Assembly (NCBI GenBank): GCA_025966215.1 | Contig: JAOPVM010000146.1 | Location: 1-7,759, forward strand | DNA: 7,759 bases | Source: Klenkia sp. | GTDB taxonomy: Bacteria; Actinomycetota; Actinomycetes; Mycobacteriales; Geodermatophilaceae | Direction of reading: 5' to 3' | Part shown: in pieces, positions 1 through 6,303 of the stretch | Layout of the letters: each line of letters opens with the position of its first letter | Position numbering within the stretch: the stretch's first letter is position 1 | Made by a program: the position numbers and the translations under genes | The notes under the pieces: generated by a model | The model's input: only the letters and a program-made list of their open reading frames with translations | Databases searched by the model: none | Told to the model about the DNA's origin: nothing

Positions 1-279
1 GACCCGCTGGCCCGGGTCGCGCTGGCCGAACGGGTCGCGCTCCCGCTGCAGGCCGCCGGCGGCGAGGTGCTGGACACCGTGCGGGCGGTGCTGGCCAGCG
101 GGGGCAACCTGGAGGCCACCGCGCGGGCGCTCTTCGTGCACCCCAACACCGTCCGCTACCGCCTCAAGCGGGCGACCGAGCTGACCGGGTGGTCGGCCAC
201 CGACCCCCGGGGCGGCTGGACCCTGCAGATCGCCCTGGCACTGGCCGAGCTGGAGGGCAGCCGGTCCCTCTGGTCCTGA
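1..279 (+). CDS. fasR: PucR-type transcriptional regulator, C-terminal end (FasR-like), 5' partial
   Basis: The reading frame is open from the first base to TGA at 277-279, so only the last 92 residues are present. They form the PucR-family C-terminal helix-turn-helix: a helix running into NLEATARALFVHPNTVRYRL, where the HPNTVRYRL recognition-helix signature is diagnostic of the family. A short tail follows. In Streptomyces coelicolor the PucR-like protein FasR lies immediately upstream of fabD and activates the fabD-fabH-acpP-fabF operon. The same position here makes this the likely FasR orthologue. It is unrelated to mycobacterial FasR, which is a TetR protein. The sensory N-terminal part lies outside the window, so the ligand cannot be judged. 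The family assignment is firm; the gene name rests on synteny. Confidence 0.85.
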   Translation, partial: DPLARVALAERVALPLQAAGGEVLDTVRAVLASGGNLEATARALFVHPNTVRYRLKRATELTGWSATDPRGGWTLQIALALAELEGSRSLWS

Positions 280-296
280 GCCCTCGCTGTGGGCTC
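278..296 (+). terminator. Weak hairpin overlapping the fasR stop codon
   Basis: GAGCCC (278-283) and GGGCTC (291-296) form a perfect 6-bp stem with a 7-base loop, starting inside the stop codon of the regulator gene. No U tract follows. It could partly terminate or process the fasR message before the fabD promoter region. The stem is short, so chance is a real alternative in DNA this GC-rich. Confidence 0.3.
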
Positions 297-325
297 TCCC
301 GTCGGACACACCGGCACCACCCCGG

Positions 326-331
326 TTGACG
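326..331 (+). promoter_or_regulatory. Possible -35 element of the fabD operon promoter
   Basis: TTGACG lies about 95 bases upstream of the fabD start, in the gap between fasR and fabD, and matches the housekeeping -35 consensus well. No convincing TANNNT -10 box follows at 16-18 bases; the sequence there is ggatcct. The call is therefore tentative. A promoter with a poor -10 would fit a gene that needs an activator such as FasR. Confidence 0.25.
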
Positions 332-359
332 GCAGCGTCTTTGTGGGGATCCTCCAAGA

Positions 360-382
360 GACCACCCATGATCTTCGTGGTC
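360..382. promoter_or_regulatory. Inverted repeat upstream of fabD, candidate FasR operator
   Basis: GACCAC (360-365) and GTGGTC (377-382) are perfect inverted half-sites separated by 11 bases, so their centres are 17 bases apart. They lie 44 bases before the chosen fabD start, in the only sizeable gap before the operon. FasR of Streptomyces is known to bind the fabD upstream region, so this is a natural operator candidate. It could also be an RNA hairpin in the 5' leader. The specific binding sequence is my inference. Confidence 0.3.
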
Positions 383-415
383 CCCGTCCGCCCGGGAATC
401 GTCCCCGACTGGCAC

Positions 416-420
416 GGTGG
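416..420 (+). promoter_or_regulatory. Ribosome binding site that favours the 426 start of fabD
   Basis: GGTGG sits 5 bases before the GTG at 426 and can pair with the anti-Shine-Dalgarno sequence through one G-U pair. The alternative GTG at 417 lies inside this site and has no purine-rich stretch in front of it. Starting at 426 also gives the MLxVxAPGQGAQ beginning usual for actinobacterial FabD. Confidence 0.45.
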
Positions 421-425
421 TCCAC

Positions 426-1631
426 GTGCTCGCCGTCCTCGCCCCCGGCCAGGGGGCCCAGAAGCCCGGGATGCTGACCGACTGGTTGGAGCTCCCCGGC
501 GCTGAGTCCTTCTTCCGCTGGGCCGGTGCCATCGCCGGCGCCGACCTCCTCGAGCTCGGCACCACCGGTGACGCCGAGGCGATCAAGGACACCGCGGTCA
601 CCCAGCCGCTGGTCGTCGCGATGTCGCTGTTCGTGGCTCGCGAGCTCGGTGGTCTGCCCGGCCCGGTGGCGCACACCCCCCAGGCCGGGCGCGACGTCGT
701 CATCGCCGGGCACAGCGTCGGGGAGCTGACTGCCGCGGTGCTCGCCGGCGTGCTGACCGTCGAGGCCGCGATCGCGTTGACCGCCGTCCGCGGCCGGGCG
801 ATGGCCGCCGCCTGCGCGCAGACCCCCACCGGCATGTCCGCCGTGCTGGGCGGCGACCCCGCCGAGGTGCTGGCCGCGATCGAGTCCCACGGGCTCACCC
901 CGGCCAACGTCAACGGCGCCGGTCAGGTCGTCGCCGCCGGCTCCCTCGACGGCCTCGCCGCGCTCAGGGCCGACCCGCCCACCAAGGCCCGGGTCATGCC
1001 GCTGTCGGTCGCCGGCGCCTTCCACACCGAGTACATGGCCGGCGCCCGGACGACGCTCGAGGGCCTGATCGGCGGACTCCGCCCGGCCCAGCCCTCCCGG
1101 CTGCTGGTGTCGAACAAGGACGGCTCGGCGGTCGAGACCGGTGCCGGCGTGCTGAACCGGCTGGTGAGCCAGGTGACGAACCCGGTGCGCTTCGACGCCT
1201 GCCTGGACACCCTGCGTGAGCTGGGCGTCACCGCCGTGCTCGAGCTGCCCCCGGCCGGCGCCCTGGCCGGGTTGGCCAAGCGCGACTGGAAGGGCCGGCA
1301 CGACGTGGAGATCCTCGCGATCACCGGCCCGGCCGACCTGGACCGGGCCCGCGAGCTGATCGCCGCCGAGCGCGGCCGCGCCGAGGCCGAGCACCAGCCC
1401 GACTGGCGGGTCGTCGTCTCCCCCGCCCGCGGCTCCGTCTCCCCCGCCGACGTCACCGAGGGCACGCGCCTCCCCGCCGGCACCAAGCTCGCCACGGTGA
1501 CCGGACGTCGGGAGACCGTCGACGTCGCCGCCGGCTACGACGGTGTGCTCGCCGAGTGGCTGGTCGCCGAGGGCGACCTCGTCGACGCCGGTGACCCGCT
1601 GGCCAGGCTGTATCCGGAGGTGTCGGCATGA
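426..1631 (+). CDS. fabD: Malonyl-CoA:ACP S-malonyltransferase FabD with a C-terminal barrel-sandwich-like extension
   Basis: FabD moves malonate from malonyl-CoA to acyl carrier protein in the cytoplasm, supplying the extender unit of type II fatty acid synthesis. Numbering is from GTG 426 (401 residues; GTG 417 would add three). Visible residues are the APGQGAQ loop (Gln9), the nucleophile elbow GHSVGE (Ser97), Arg122 in VRGRAM, and His200 in AGAFHT. The transacylase body ends near residue 305, as in ordinary FabD of about 300-316 residues. A charged linker (about 306-327) and a domain of about 75 residues follow. That domain has two ungapped 23-residue halves (336-358 and 373-395) of pattern GxxxxxxVxEG...AGxxLA joined by a hairpin, as in biotinyl/lipoyl domains, but Arg362 replaces the modifiable lysine. 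The gene is the first of the operon, and its stop overlaps the fabH start (ATGA). The enzyme call is firm; the extension's role is unknown. Confidence 0.96.
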   Translation: MLAVLAPGQGAQKPGMLTDWLELPGAESFFRWAGAIAGADLLELGTTGDAEAIKDTAVTQPLVVAMSLFVARELGGLPGPVAHTPQAGRDVVIAGHSVGELTAAVLAGVLTVEAAIALTAVRGRAMAAACAQTPTGMSAVLGGDPAEVLAAIESHGLTPANVNGAGQVVAAGSLDGLAALRADPPTKARVMPLSVAGAFHTEYMAGARTTLEGLIGGLRPAQPSRLLVSNKDGSAVETGAGVLNRLVSQVTNPVRFDACLDTLRELGVTAVLELPPAGALAGLAKRDWKGRHDVEILAITGPADLDRARELIAAERGRAEAEHQPDWRVVVSPARGSVSPADVTEGTRLPAGTKLATVTGRRETVDVAAGYDGVLAEWLVAEGDLVDAGDPLARLYPEVSA

Positions 1632-2602
1632 GCGCCGCGGCGATCCAGCTCCCCACCGGCGCCGCGGGCGCCCGCGTGCTGGGCATCGGCGCCTACCGCC
1701 CCCGGCGCCGGGTGACCAACGACGAGCTGGCCCAGGTGATGGACACCAACGACGAGTGGATCCAGACCCGGGTCGGCATCGCCGAGCGCCGCTGGGCCGG
1801 GGACGGCGAGTCCCTCGTCGAGATGTCGGTCGCGGCGGGTCAGCAGGCCCTCGACGCCAGCGGGCTCACCGCGGCCGACGTCGACCTGGTGATCGTGGCC
1901 AGCGCCAGCCTGGCCACCCAGATCCCCGGCGCCGGCCCCGAGGTCGCCCACCGGCTGGGCCTGGCCCGGCCCGGTGCCTACGACGTCAACGCCGGCTGCG
2001 CCGGTTTCTGCTACGCGCTGTCGGCCGCCGCCGACGCCATCCGGGCCGGTTCGGCCCGCACCGCGCTGGTGGTCGGGGCCGAGCGGCTCTCCGACGTCAC
2101 CGACCAGACCGACCGCGCCACCGCGGTGATCTTCGCCGACGGTGCCGGCGCGATGGTGCTCGGCGCCAGCGACACCCCCGGCGTCGGCCCGGTCGTGTGG
2201 GGCAGCGACGGCGACCAGCGCGACGCCATCGCCATCCCGCAGGGCACCGAGCACATCACGATGGCCGGTCAGGCGGTCTACCGCTGGGCCACCACCAAGC
2301 TCACCGACGTCCTGCAGGAGGCGATGGACGCCGCCGGCGTCACCGCCGCCGACATCGACGTGTTCGCCCCGCACCAGGCCAACCTGCGGATCATCGAGCT
2401 GATGGCCAAGCGGCTCGGACTGCCGGAGTCCACCGTCATCGCCCGCGACATCGTGCGGGCCGGCAACACGTCCTCGGCGTCGGTGCCGCTGGCGCTGGCC
2501 GCCCTGCAGGAGTCCGGCGAGGCCAAGAGCGGTGACCTCTGCCTGGTCCTCGGCTACGGCGCGGGCCTGACCTTCGCCGGTCAGGTCCTCCGGATGCCCT
2601 GA
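1628..2602 (+). CDS. fabH: Beta-ketoacyl-ACP synthase III FabH
   Basis: FabH starts fatty acid synthesis by condensing a short acyl-CoA primer with malonyl-ACP; in actinobacteria the primer is often branched. The product has 324 residues, normal for the family. The thiolase-fold catalytic triad is complete: Cys124 in NAGCAGF, His249 in PHQANLRI, and Asn280 in GNTSSAS. The C-terminal glycine-rich loop GYGAGLTFAG (309-318) closes the active site. The N-terminal motif TNDEWIQTRVGIAERR (about 41-55) is typical. The ATG at 1628 has GGAGG at 1616-1620 with a 7-base spacer and overlaps the fabD stop by four bases, implying translational coupling. Primer preference (acetyl, isobutyryl and so on) cannot be read from the sequence alone. 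Confidence 0.97.
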   Translation: MSAAAIQLPTGAAGARVLGIGAYRPRRRVTNDELAQVMDTNDEWIQTRVGIAERRWAGDGESLVEMSVAAGQQALDASGLTAADVDLVIVASASLATQIPGAGPEVAHRLGLARPGAYDVNAGCAGFCYALSAAADAIRAGSARTALVVGAERLSDVTDQTDRATAVIFADGAGAMVLGASDTPGVGPVVWGSDGDQRDAIAIPQGTEHITMAGQAVYRWATTKLTDVLQEAMDAAGVTAADIDVFAPHQANLRIIELMAKRLGLPESTVIARDIVRAGNTSSASVPLALAALQESGEAKSGDLCLVLGYGAGLTFAGQVLRMP

Positions 2603-2616
2603 CCCACCCCAGACCC

Positions 2617-2634
2617 CCGGGGCACCTGCCCCGG
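2617..2634 (+). other. Intergenic hairpin between fabH and acpP
   Basis: CCGGGGC (2617-2623) pairs perfectly with GCCCCGG (2628-2634) around the loop ACCT. It lies 14 bases after the fabH stop, in the 82-base gap before acpP. No U run follows, so it is not a clear terminator. In a gap leading into a highly expressed carrier-protein gene it may attenuate transcription, or act as an RNA-processing or 3'-end-protection structure. The function is inferred. Confidence 0.4.
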
Positions 2635-2684
2635 ACCGTCGTCAGCACCCTGCTGCCGGCCCACACTCGAGAGAGGACAACGCC

Positions 2685-2930
2685 TTGAGCAGCACCGCGG
2701 AGATCCAGACCGGCCTGGCCGAGATCCTGGAGGAGGTGGCTGGGGTCGCCCCCGCCGACGCCACCCCCGAGAAGTCCTTCACCGAGGACCTCGACGTCGA
2801 CTCGCTGTCGATGGTGGAGATCGCCACCGCCGTCGAGGACAAGTTCGGTGTCGCCATCCCCGATGACGAGCTCGGCGGCATCAAGACCGTCGGCGACGCC
2901 ATCTCCTTCATCGAGAAGAACAACGGCTGA
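2685..2930 (+). CDS. acpP: Acyl carrier protein AcpP (TTG start)
   Basis: This is the soluble carrier of growing acyl chains. It is modified by a phosphopantetheinyl transferase and passes substrates between FabD, FabH, FabF and the reductases. The product is 81 acidic residues, the normal ACP size. The 4'-phosphopantetheine site is Ser40 within DLDVDSLSMVE, the actinobacterial form of the usual DSLDxVE motif. Helix III and the tail (IPDDELGGIKTVGDAISFIEKN) are also standard. Translation begins at TTG 2685: AGAGAGGA at 2670-2677 stands 7 bases upstream, and there is no in-frame ATG or GTG before the conserved N-terminal helix. Hairpins flank the gene on both sides, perhaps tuning its dosage relative to the enzymes. 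Confidence 0.97.
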   Translation: MSSTAEIQTGLAEILEEVAGVAPADATPEKSFTEDLDVDSLSMVEIATAVEDKFGVAIPDDELGGIKTVGDAISFIEKNNG

Positions 2931-2931
2931 C

Positions 2932-2946
2932 CGAGCCTCCGGCTCG
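2932..2946 (+). other. Intergenic hairpin directly after the acpP stop
   Basis: CGAGCC (2932-2937) and GGCTCG (2941-2946) form a perfect 6-bp stem with the 3-base loop TCC. The hairpin begins one base after the acpP stop codon. There is no U tract, and fabF follows with its own strong ribosome binding site, so full termination is unlikely. Partial termination or protection of the acpP message from 3' decay would be consistent. Confidence 0.35.
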
Positions 2947-2993
2947 TCCCTGATCCCGGCCGCCCCGGCCAGCACGCCCCAGGAGGAACCGCC

Positions 2994-4235
2994 ATGCCCG
3001 TCACCACCACAGACGTCGTCGTCACCGGACTCGGTGCCACCACGCCCCTCGGGGCCGACGTCGCCTCCACCTGGGACGCACTGCTGACCGGGCGGTCCGG
3101 GGTCACCCGCATCACCGACGCCTGGGTCGACCCCTTCCCGGCCAAGCTCGTCGCCCGCCTGGCCCAGGAGCCCTCGGAGAAGATCGACCGGGTCCGCTCC
3201 CGCCGGCTCGACCGCAGCCAGCAGGTCGCCGTCGTCGCCGCCGAGGAGGCCTGGAGCGACTCCGGGGCCGGGGACGCCGGCTACGACGCGCTGCGCATCG
3301 CCGTGGTCATCGGCACCGGCATCGGTGGTGCCATGACCCTGCTCGACCAGGACGACATCCTGGAGGAGAAGGGCCCCAAGCGGGTCTCCCCCTTCACCAT
3401 CCCCATGCTGATGCCCAACGGCCCGGCCGCAGCCGTCGGCCTGGCGATCGGTGCCCGCGGTGGCGTGCACGCCCCGGTCAGCGCCTGCGCCTCGGGCGCC
3501 GAGGCGATCCGCTGGGGCCTGGACATGCTCCGCCTGGACCGCGCCGACGTCGTCCTCGTGGGCGGCGCCGAGGCCTGCGTGCACCCGCTGCCGATGGCCG
3601 GTTTCGCCTCCATGCGGGCGATGAGCACCCGCAACGACGACCCCGAGCACGCCTCCCGTCCCTTCGACGCCGGCCGCGACGGTTTCGTGCTCGCCGAGGG
3701 CGCCGCGTGCCTGGTGCTCGAGCGCGCGGACGCCGCGAAGGCCCGCGGCGCCAAGGTCTACGGCACCGTCGCCGGCGCCGGGGCCACCTCCGACGGCTCC
3801 GACCTCGTCGCCCCGCACCCCGAGGGCGAGGGCGCCCAGCGCGCCATCGGGGCCGCGCTCCGCGACGCCGGGCTGTCGGCCTCCGACATCGGCCACGTCA
3901 ACGCCCACGCCACCTCCACCCCGGTCGGTGACGTCGCCGAGGCCGCCGCGATCCTCGGCGCCATCGGCGACCACGCCGCGGTGACGGCCACCAAGAGCCA
4001 GACCGGCCACCTGCTCGGTGCCGCCGGCGCCCTGGAGTCGGTGTTCTGCCTGCTCGCCCTGCGCGACCAGGTCGTCCCCGGCACCGCCAACATCGAGCAG
4101 CTGGACGACGCCGCCGCCGTCCAGGCCCTGGACATCGTCCGCGGGGAGCCTCGCAAGGCGACCTTCTCCGCCGCCGTCAACGACTCCTTCGGGTTCGGCG
4201 GCCACAACATCGCGCTGGTCTTCACGACCGCTTGA
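2994..4235 (+). CDS. fabF: Beta-ketoacyl-ACP synthase II FabF (KasA-like)
   Basis: FabF condenses acyl-ACP with malonyl-ACP to extend the chain by two carbons. The 413-residue product has the full KAS I/II Cys-His-His triad: Cys165 in SACASGAE, His305 in NAHATSTPVGD, and His339 in QTGHLLGAAG, with Lys334 just before it. The glycine-rich C-terminal loop NDSFGFGGHN lies at 396-405. NAHAT replaces the NAHGT of most bacterial FabF proteins; as I recall, mycobacterial KasA and KasB have the same alanine, which fits an actinobacterial elongating ketosynthase. The ATG at 2994 has AGGAGG at 2981-2986, 7 bases upstream. The gene lies between acpP and the carboxyltransferase gene, 22 bases from the latter, in one operon. 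Chain-length preference is not evident from the sequence. Confidence 0.97.
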   Translation: MPVTTTDVVVTGLGATTPLGADVASTWDALLTGRSGVTRITDAWVDPFPAKLVARLAQEPSEKIDRVRSRRLDRSQQVAVVAAEEAWSDSGAGDAGYDALRIAVVIGTGIGGAMTLLDQDDILEEKGPKRVSPFTIPMLMPNGPAAAVGLAIGARGGVHAPVSACASGAEAIRWGLDMLRLDRADVVLVGGAEACVHPLPMAGFASMRAMSTRNDDPEHASRPFDAGRDGFVLAEGAACLVLERADAAKARGAKVYGTVAGAGATSDGSDLVAPHPEGEGAQRAIGAALRDAGLSASDIGHVNAHATSTPVGDVAEAAAILGAIGDHAAVTATKSQTGHLLGAAGALESVFCLLALRDQVVPGTANIEQLDDAAAVQALDIVRGEPRKATFSAAVNDSFGFGGHNIALVFTTA

Positions 4236-4257
4236 TCCCGTCACCACTGGAGGTCCG

Positions 4258-5670
4258 ATGACCACCGTCCACCCCGCCCCCACCGCCGTCACCCCCGACC
4301 CGCGTGACCCCGAGGACCGGCTCGCCCGGTTCTTCGACACCGGCACCATGGCGCCGCTGGCGGCCCGGGACACCTCCGGGGTGATGGCGGCCCGCGGGCT
4401 GGTCCAGGGATCCCCGGCGATCGCCTACTGCACCGACGCCACGATCATGGGCGGCGCGATGGGCGTGGACGGCTGCCGGCACGTGGTCGACGCCATCGAC
4501 GCCGCGTTGCGCGAGCGGGTGCCGGTCATCGGCATCTGGCACTCCGGCGGTGCCCGGCTGGCCGAGGGCGTCACCGCCCTGCACGCCGTCGGCGAGGTGT
4601 TCGCCGGGATGATCCGGGCCTCGGGCCGGATCCCGCAGATCTCCGTGGTGCTCGGCCCGGCCGCCGGTGGCGCCGCCTACGGCCCGGCGCTCACCGACCT
4701 GGTGGTCATGGGCCCGGCGGGCCGAGTGTTCGTCACCGGCCCGGACGTCGTCCGCTCGGTCACCGGCGAGCAGGTCGACATGGAGTCCCTGGGCGGGCCG
4801 GACACCCACGGCCGCCGGTCCGGCGTGGTGCACATCGTCACCGAGACCGAGCAGGACGCCCTCGACACCGCCCGTCAGGCGGTGGACCTGCTGGCCGCGC
4901 AGGGCACCTTCGCCCCGGCAGAGGGCGAGCCGGACGTCGACCTCTCGGCGCTGCTGCCCGAGGCCCGGCAGCGGGCCTACGACGTCAAGCCACTGGTCGC
5001 CTCGATCCTGGACGGCCCGCCGCTGGAGCTGCAGAGCCGGTACGCGCCCAACATCATCACCGCGCTGGGCCGGATGGCCGGGCGCACGGTCGGCGTCATC
5101 GCCAACAACCCGCTGCGCCTGGGCGGCTGCCTGGACTCCCCCTCGGCGGAGAAGGCGGCCCGGTTCGTCCGCATGTGCGACGCGTTCGGTGTGCCACTGG
5201 TCGTCCTGGTCGACGTCCCCGGCTACCTGCCCGGCGTCGGCCAGGAGTGGGACGGCGTGGTGCGCCGCGGCGCCAAGCTGCTGCACGCCTTCGCCGAGGC
5301 CGTCGTCCCCCGGGTGACGCTGGTGACGCGCAAGTCCTACGGCGGCGCGTACATCGCGATGAACTCCCGGTCCCTCGGCGCCACCGCCGTCTACGCCTGG
5401 CCGGGCGCCGAGGTGGCCGTCATGGGCGCCAAGGCAGCGGTCGGCATCCTGCACCGCAAGAAGCTCGCCGCCGCCCAGCCCGGCGAGCGCGAGGCGCTGC
5501 ACGCCCAGCTGGCCACCGAGCACGAGCGGATCGCCGGTGGCGTCGCCCGGGCCCAGGAGATCGGTGTGGTCGACGAGGTCGTCGAGCCCGCGCAGACCAA
5601 GCGCCGCCTGGTCGCCGCGCTGGCCGCGGCCCCGGCAGGCCGAGGGGCGCACGGCAACATCCCGCTCTGA
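4258..5670 (+). CDS. accD: Acyl-CoA carboxylase beta (carboxyltransferase) subunit, AccD6-like
   Basis: The beta subunit of actinobacterial acyl-CoA carboxylases transfers carboxyl from carboxybiotin on the alpha subunit to acetyl- or propionyl-CoA, giving malonyl- or methylmalonyl-CoA. The product is 470 residues, close to mycobacterial AccD6. Two crotonase-like halves are visible. The N half has oxyanion motif SGGAR (96-100) and GPAAGGAAYGPALTD (133-147). The C half has VPGYLPG (320-326) and YGGAYIAMNSRSLGA (361-375). There is no N-terminal zinc finger, unlike E. coli AccD. Ile365 in GGAYIAM occupies the position I believe decides acyl-CoA choice in Streptomyces AccB/PccB (Ile versus Asp), which would favour or permit acetyl-CoA. 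The ATG at 4258 follows GGAGG at 4249-4253; the frame is open further upstream, but that part is antisense-like shadow inside fabF. No alpha or epsilon subunit is nearby. Last gene of the operon. Confidence 0.93.
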   Translation: MTTVHPAPTAVTPDPRDPEDRLARFFDTGTMAPLAARDTSGVMAARGLVQGSPAIAYCTDATIMGGAMGVDGCRHVVDAIDAALRERVPVIGIWHSGGARLAEGVTALHAVGEVFAGMIRASGRIPQISVVLGPAAGGAAYGPALTDLVVMGPAGRVFVTGPDVVRSVTGEQVDMESLGGPDTHGRRSGVVHIVTETEQDALDTARQAVDLLAAQGTFAPAEGEPDVDLSALLPEARQRAYDVKPLVASILDGPPLELQSRYAPNIITALGRMAGRTVGVIANNPLRLGGCLDSPSAEKAARFVRMCDAFGVPLVVLVDVPGYLPGVGQEWDGVVRRGAKLLHAFAEAVVPRVTLVTRKSYGGAYIAMNSRSLGATAVYAWPGAEVAVMGAKAAVGILHRKKLAAAQPGEREALHAQLATEHERIAGGVARAQEIGVVDEVVEPAQTKRRLVAALAAAPAGRGAHGNIPL

Positions 5671-5672
5671 CC

Positions 5673-5716
5673 GACACTGCGGCCCGGCACCCGTGAGGGT
5701 GTCGGGCCGCTGTGTC
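5673..5716 (+). terminator. Strong hairpin terminator after the fatty-acid operon
   Basis: A 14-bp GC-rich stem (5679-5692 with 5697-5710, one G-U pair) carries the loop GTGA. It is extended below by one T-T mismatch and then GACAC/GTGTC (5673-5677 with 5712-5716). It begins two bases after the accD stop and lies between convergent genes, so it may serve both strands. It lacks a U tract, as is common for actinobacterial terminators. Confidence 0.8.
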
Positions 5717-5782
5717 GTACTGCCTGCGTGGGGTCCGTCCGGGGTCAGGGGGCCGACGGGGCAGGCGGGCTGGACCGGGTCG

Positions 5783-6283
5783 TCAGACGACCTGGTGCAG
5801 CCAGGTGGGGGGAGCGCCGTCGCCGGCGTGCCGGTGCGCCTCGAGGTCGTCGTCCCAGGCGGCGCCGAGGAGGTCGTCGACGCCGTGGCGGAAGGCCTCG
5901 ACGCTGGTCGCGGTGGCGGCCAGGTGCCGGAGCTGCTGCTCGGTGATCATCAGGTCGCCGTTGGCCGACATGGGCGTCCGGAAGACGCCGTGCCCGGGCA
6001 CGTAGGACATCCGCTCGCCGTCACTGCCCTGGCTGGGCTCCTCGGTGACCTCGAAGCGCAGCATGGGCCACTGCTTCAGGGCAGCCACCAGCTTCGAGCC
6101 GGTACCGGCGCTGCCGGTCCAGGACACCTCGGCCCGGAAGGAGCCGTGCGTCGCGGGCTGTTCGGCCCACGTCAAACTCACCGGCGCGCCGATGACCCTC
6201 TCGAGGGACCACTCGACGTGCTGGCACAGGGCCTTCGGGCACGCGTGCACGAAGACCACACCCTGCGTCGACCGTCGTTGCAC
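5783..6283 (-). CDS. DUF3145 family protein (conserved actinobacterial, function unknown)
   Basis: This is a 166-residue protein recognisable as DUF3145 by its whole layout: N-terminal GVVFVHACPKALCQHVEW (residues 8-25), a central EVSWTGSAGTGSKLVAAL (52-69) and LRFEVTEEP (75-83), and the C-terminal DDELEPFRYAGEGAP-like stretch (here DDDLEAHRHAGDGAP, 144-158) ending WLHQVV. No signal peptide or membrane segment is visible, so it is probably cytoplasmic. No biochemical role is known to me. The family sits next to the fab operon in Streptomyces too, which suggests a link to fatty-acid metabolism or its control (inference). The GTG start at 6283 is chosen because GGAGG stands 6 bases upstream and the homologous N-terminus begins just after it. 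The frame stays open upstream without family similarity. It converges on accD. Confidence 0.9.
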   Translation of the reverse strand: MQRRSTQGVVFVHACPKALCQHVEWSLERVIGAPVSLTWAEQPATHGSFRAEVSWTGSAGTGSKLVAALKQWPMLRFEVTEEPSQGSDGERMSYVPGHGVFRTPMSANGDLMITEQQLRHLAATATSVEAFRHGVDDLLGAAWDDDLEAHRHAGDGAPPTWLHQVV

Positions 6284-6289
6284 AGCGCA

Positions 6290-6294
6290 CCTCC
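6290..6294 (-). promoter_or_regulatory. Ribosome binding site of the DUF3145 gene
   Basis: On the - strand GGAGG (6294 down to 6290) precedes the GTG at 6283 by 6 bases. It fixes the start at this GTG rather than at codons further upstream in the same open frame. Confidence 0.75.
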
Positions 6295-6303
6295 ATCGGT
6301 TCA

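Noticed and set aside
156..1394. Long open frame on the - strand across fabD
   Set aside because: It has no recognisable motif, is rich in Gly/Arg/Ala, and lies antisense to a gene with full catalytic motifs. This is a usual artefact of high GC.
1543..2535. Long + strand frame overlapping fabH in another phase
   Set aside because: The product is mostly Arg/Gly/Pro repeats, the typical out-of-phase reading of a GC-rich gene.
4018..4257. Upstream extension of the accD frame into fabF
   Set aside because: The extra 80 residues are Ser/Pro-rich out-of-frame fabF sequence. A proper ribosome binding site precedes the ATG at 4258.
2436..4373. Very long - strand open frame across fabH-acpP-fabF-accD
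   Set aside because: It spans several well-supported genes and their gaps on the other strand with low-complexity composition. It is a GC-driven shadow.
4222..5652. Long - strand open frame opposite accD
   Set aside because: Rich in Gly/Asp/His/Arg with no domain signature; the + strand frame shows complete carboxyltransferase motifs.
5673..5716. Attachment site or mobile-element end after accD
   Set aside because: The inverted repeat has a tetraloop and sits two bases after a stop codon between convergent genes, so it reads as a terminator. No target duplication or transposase is seen.
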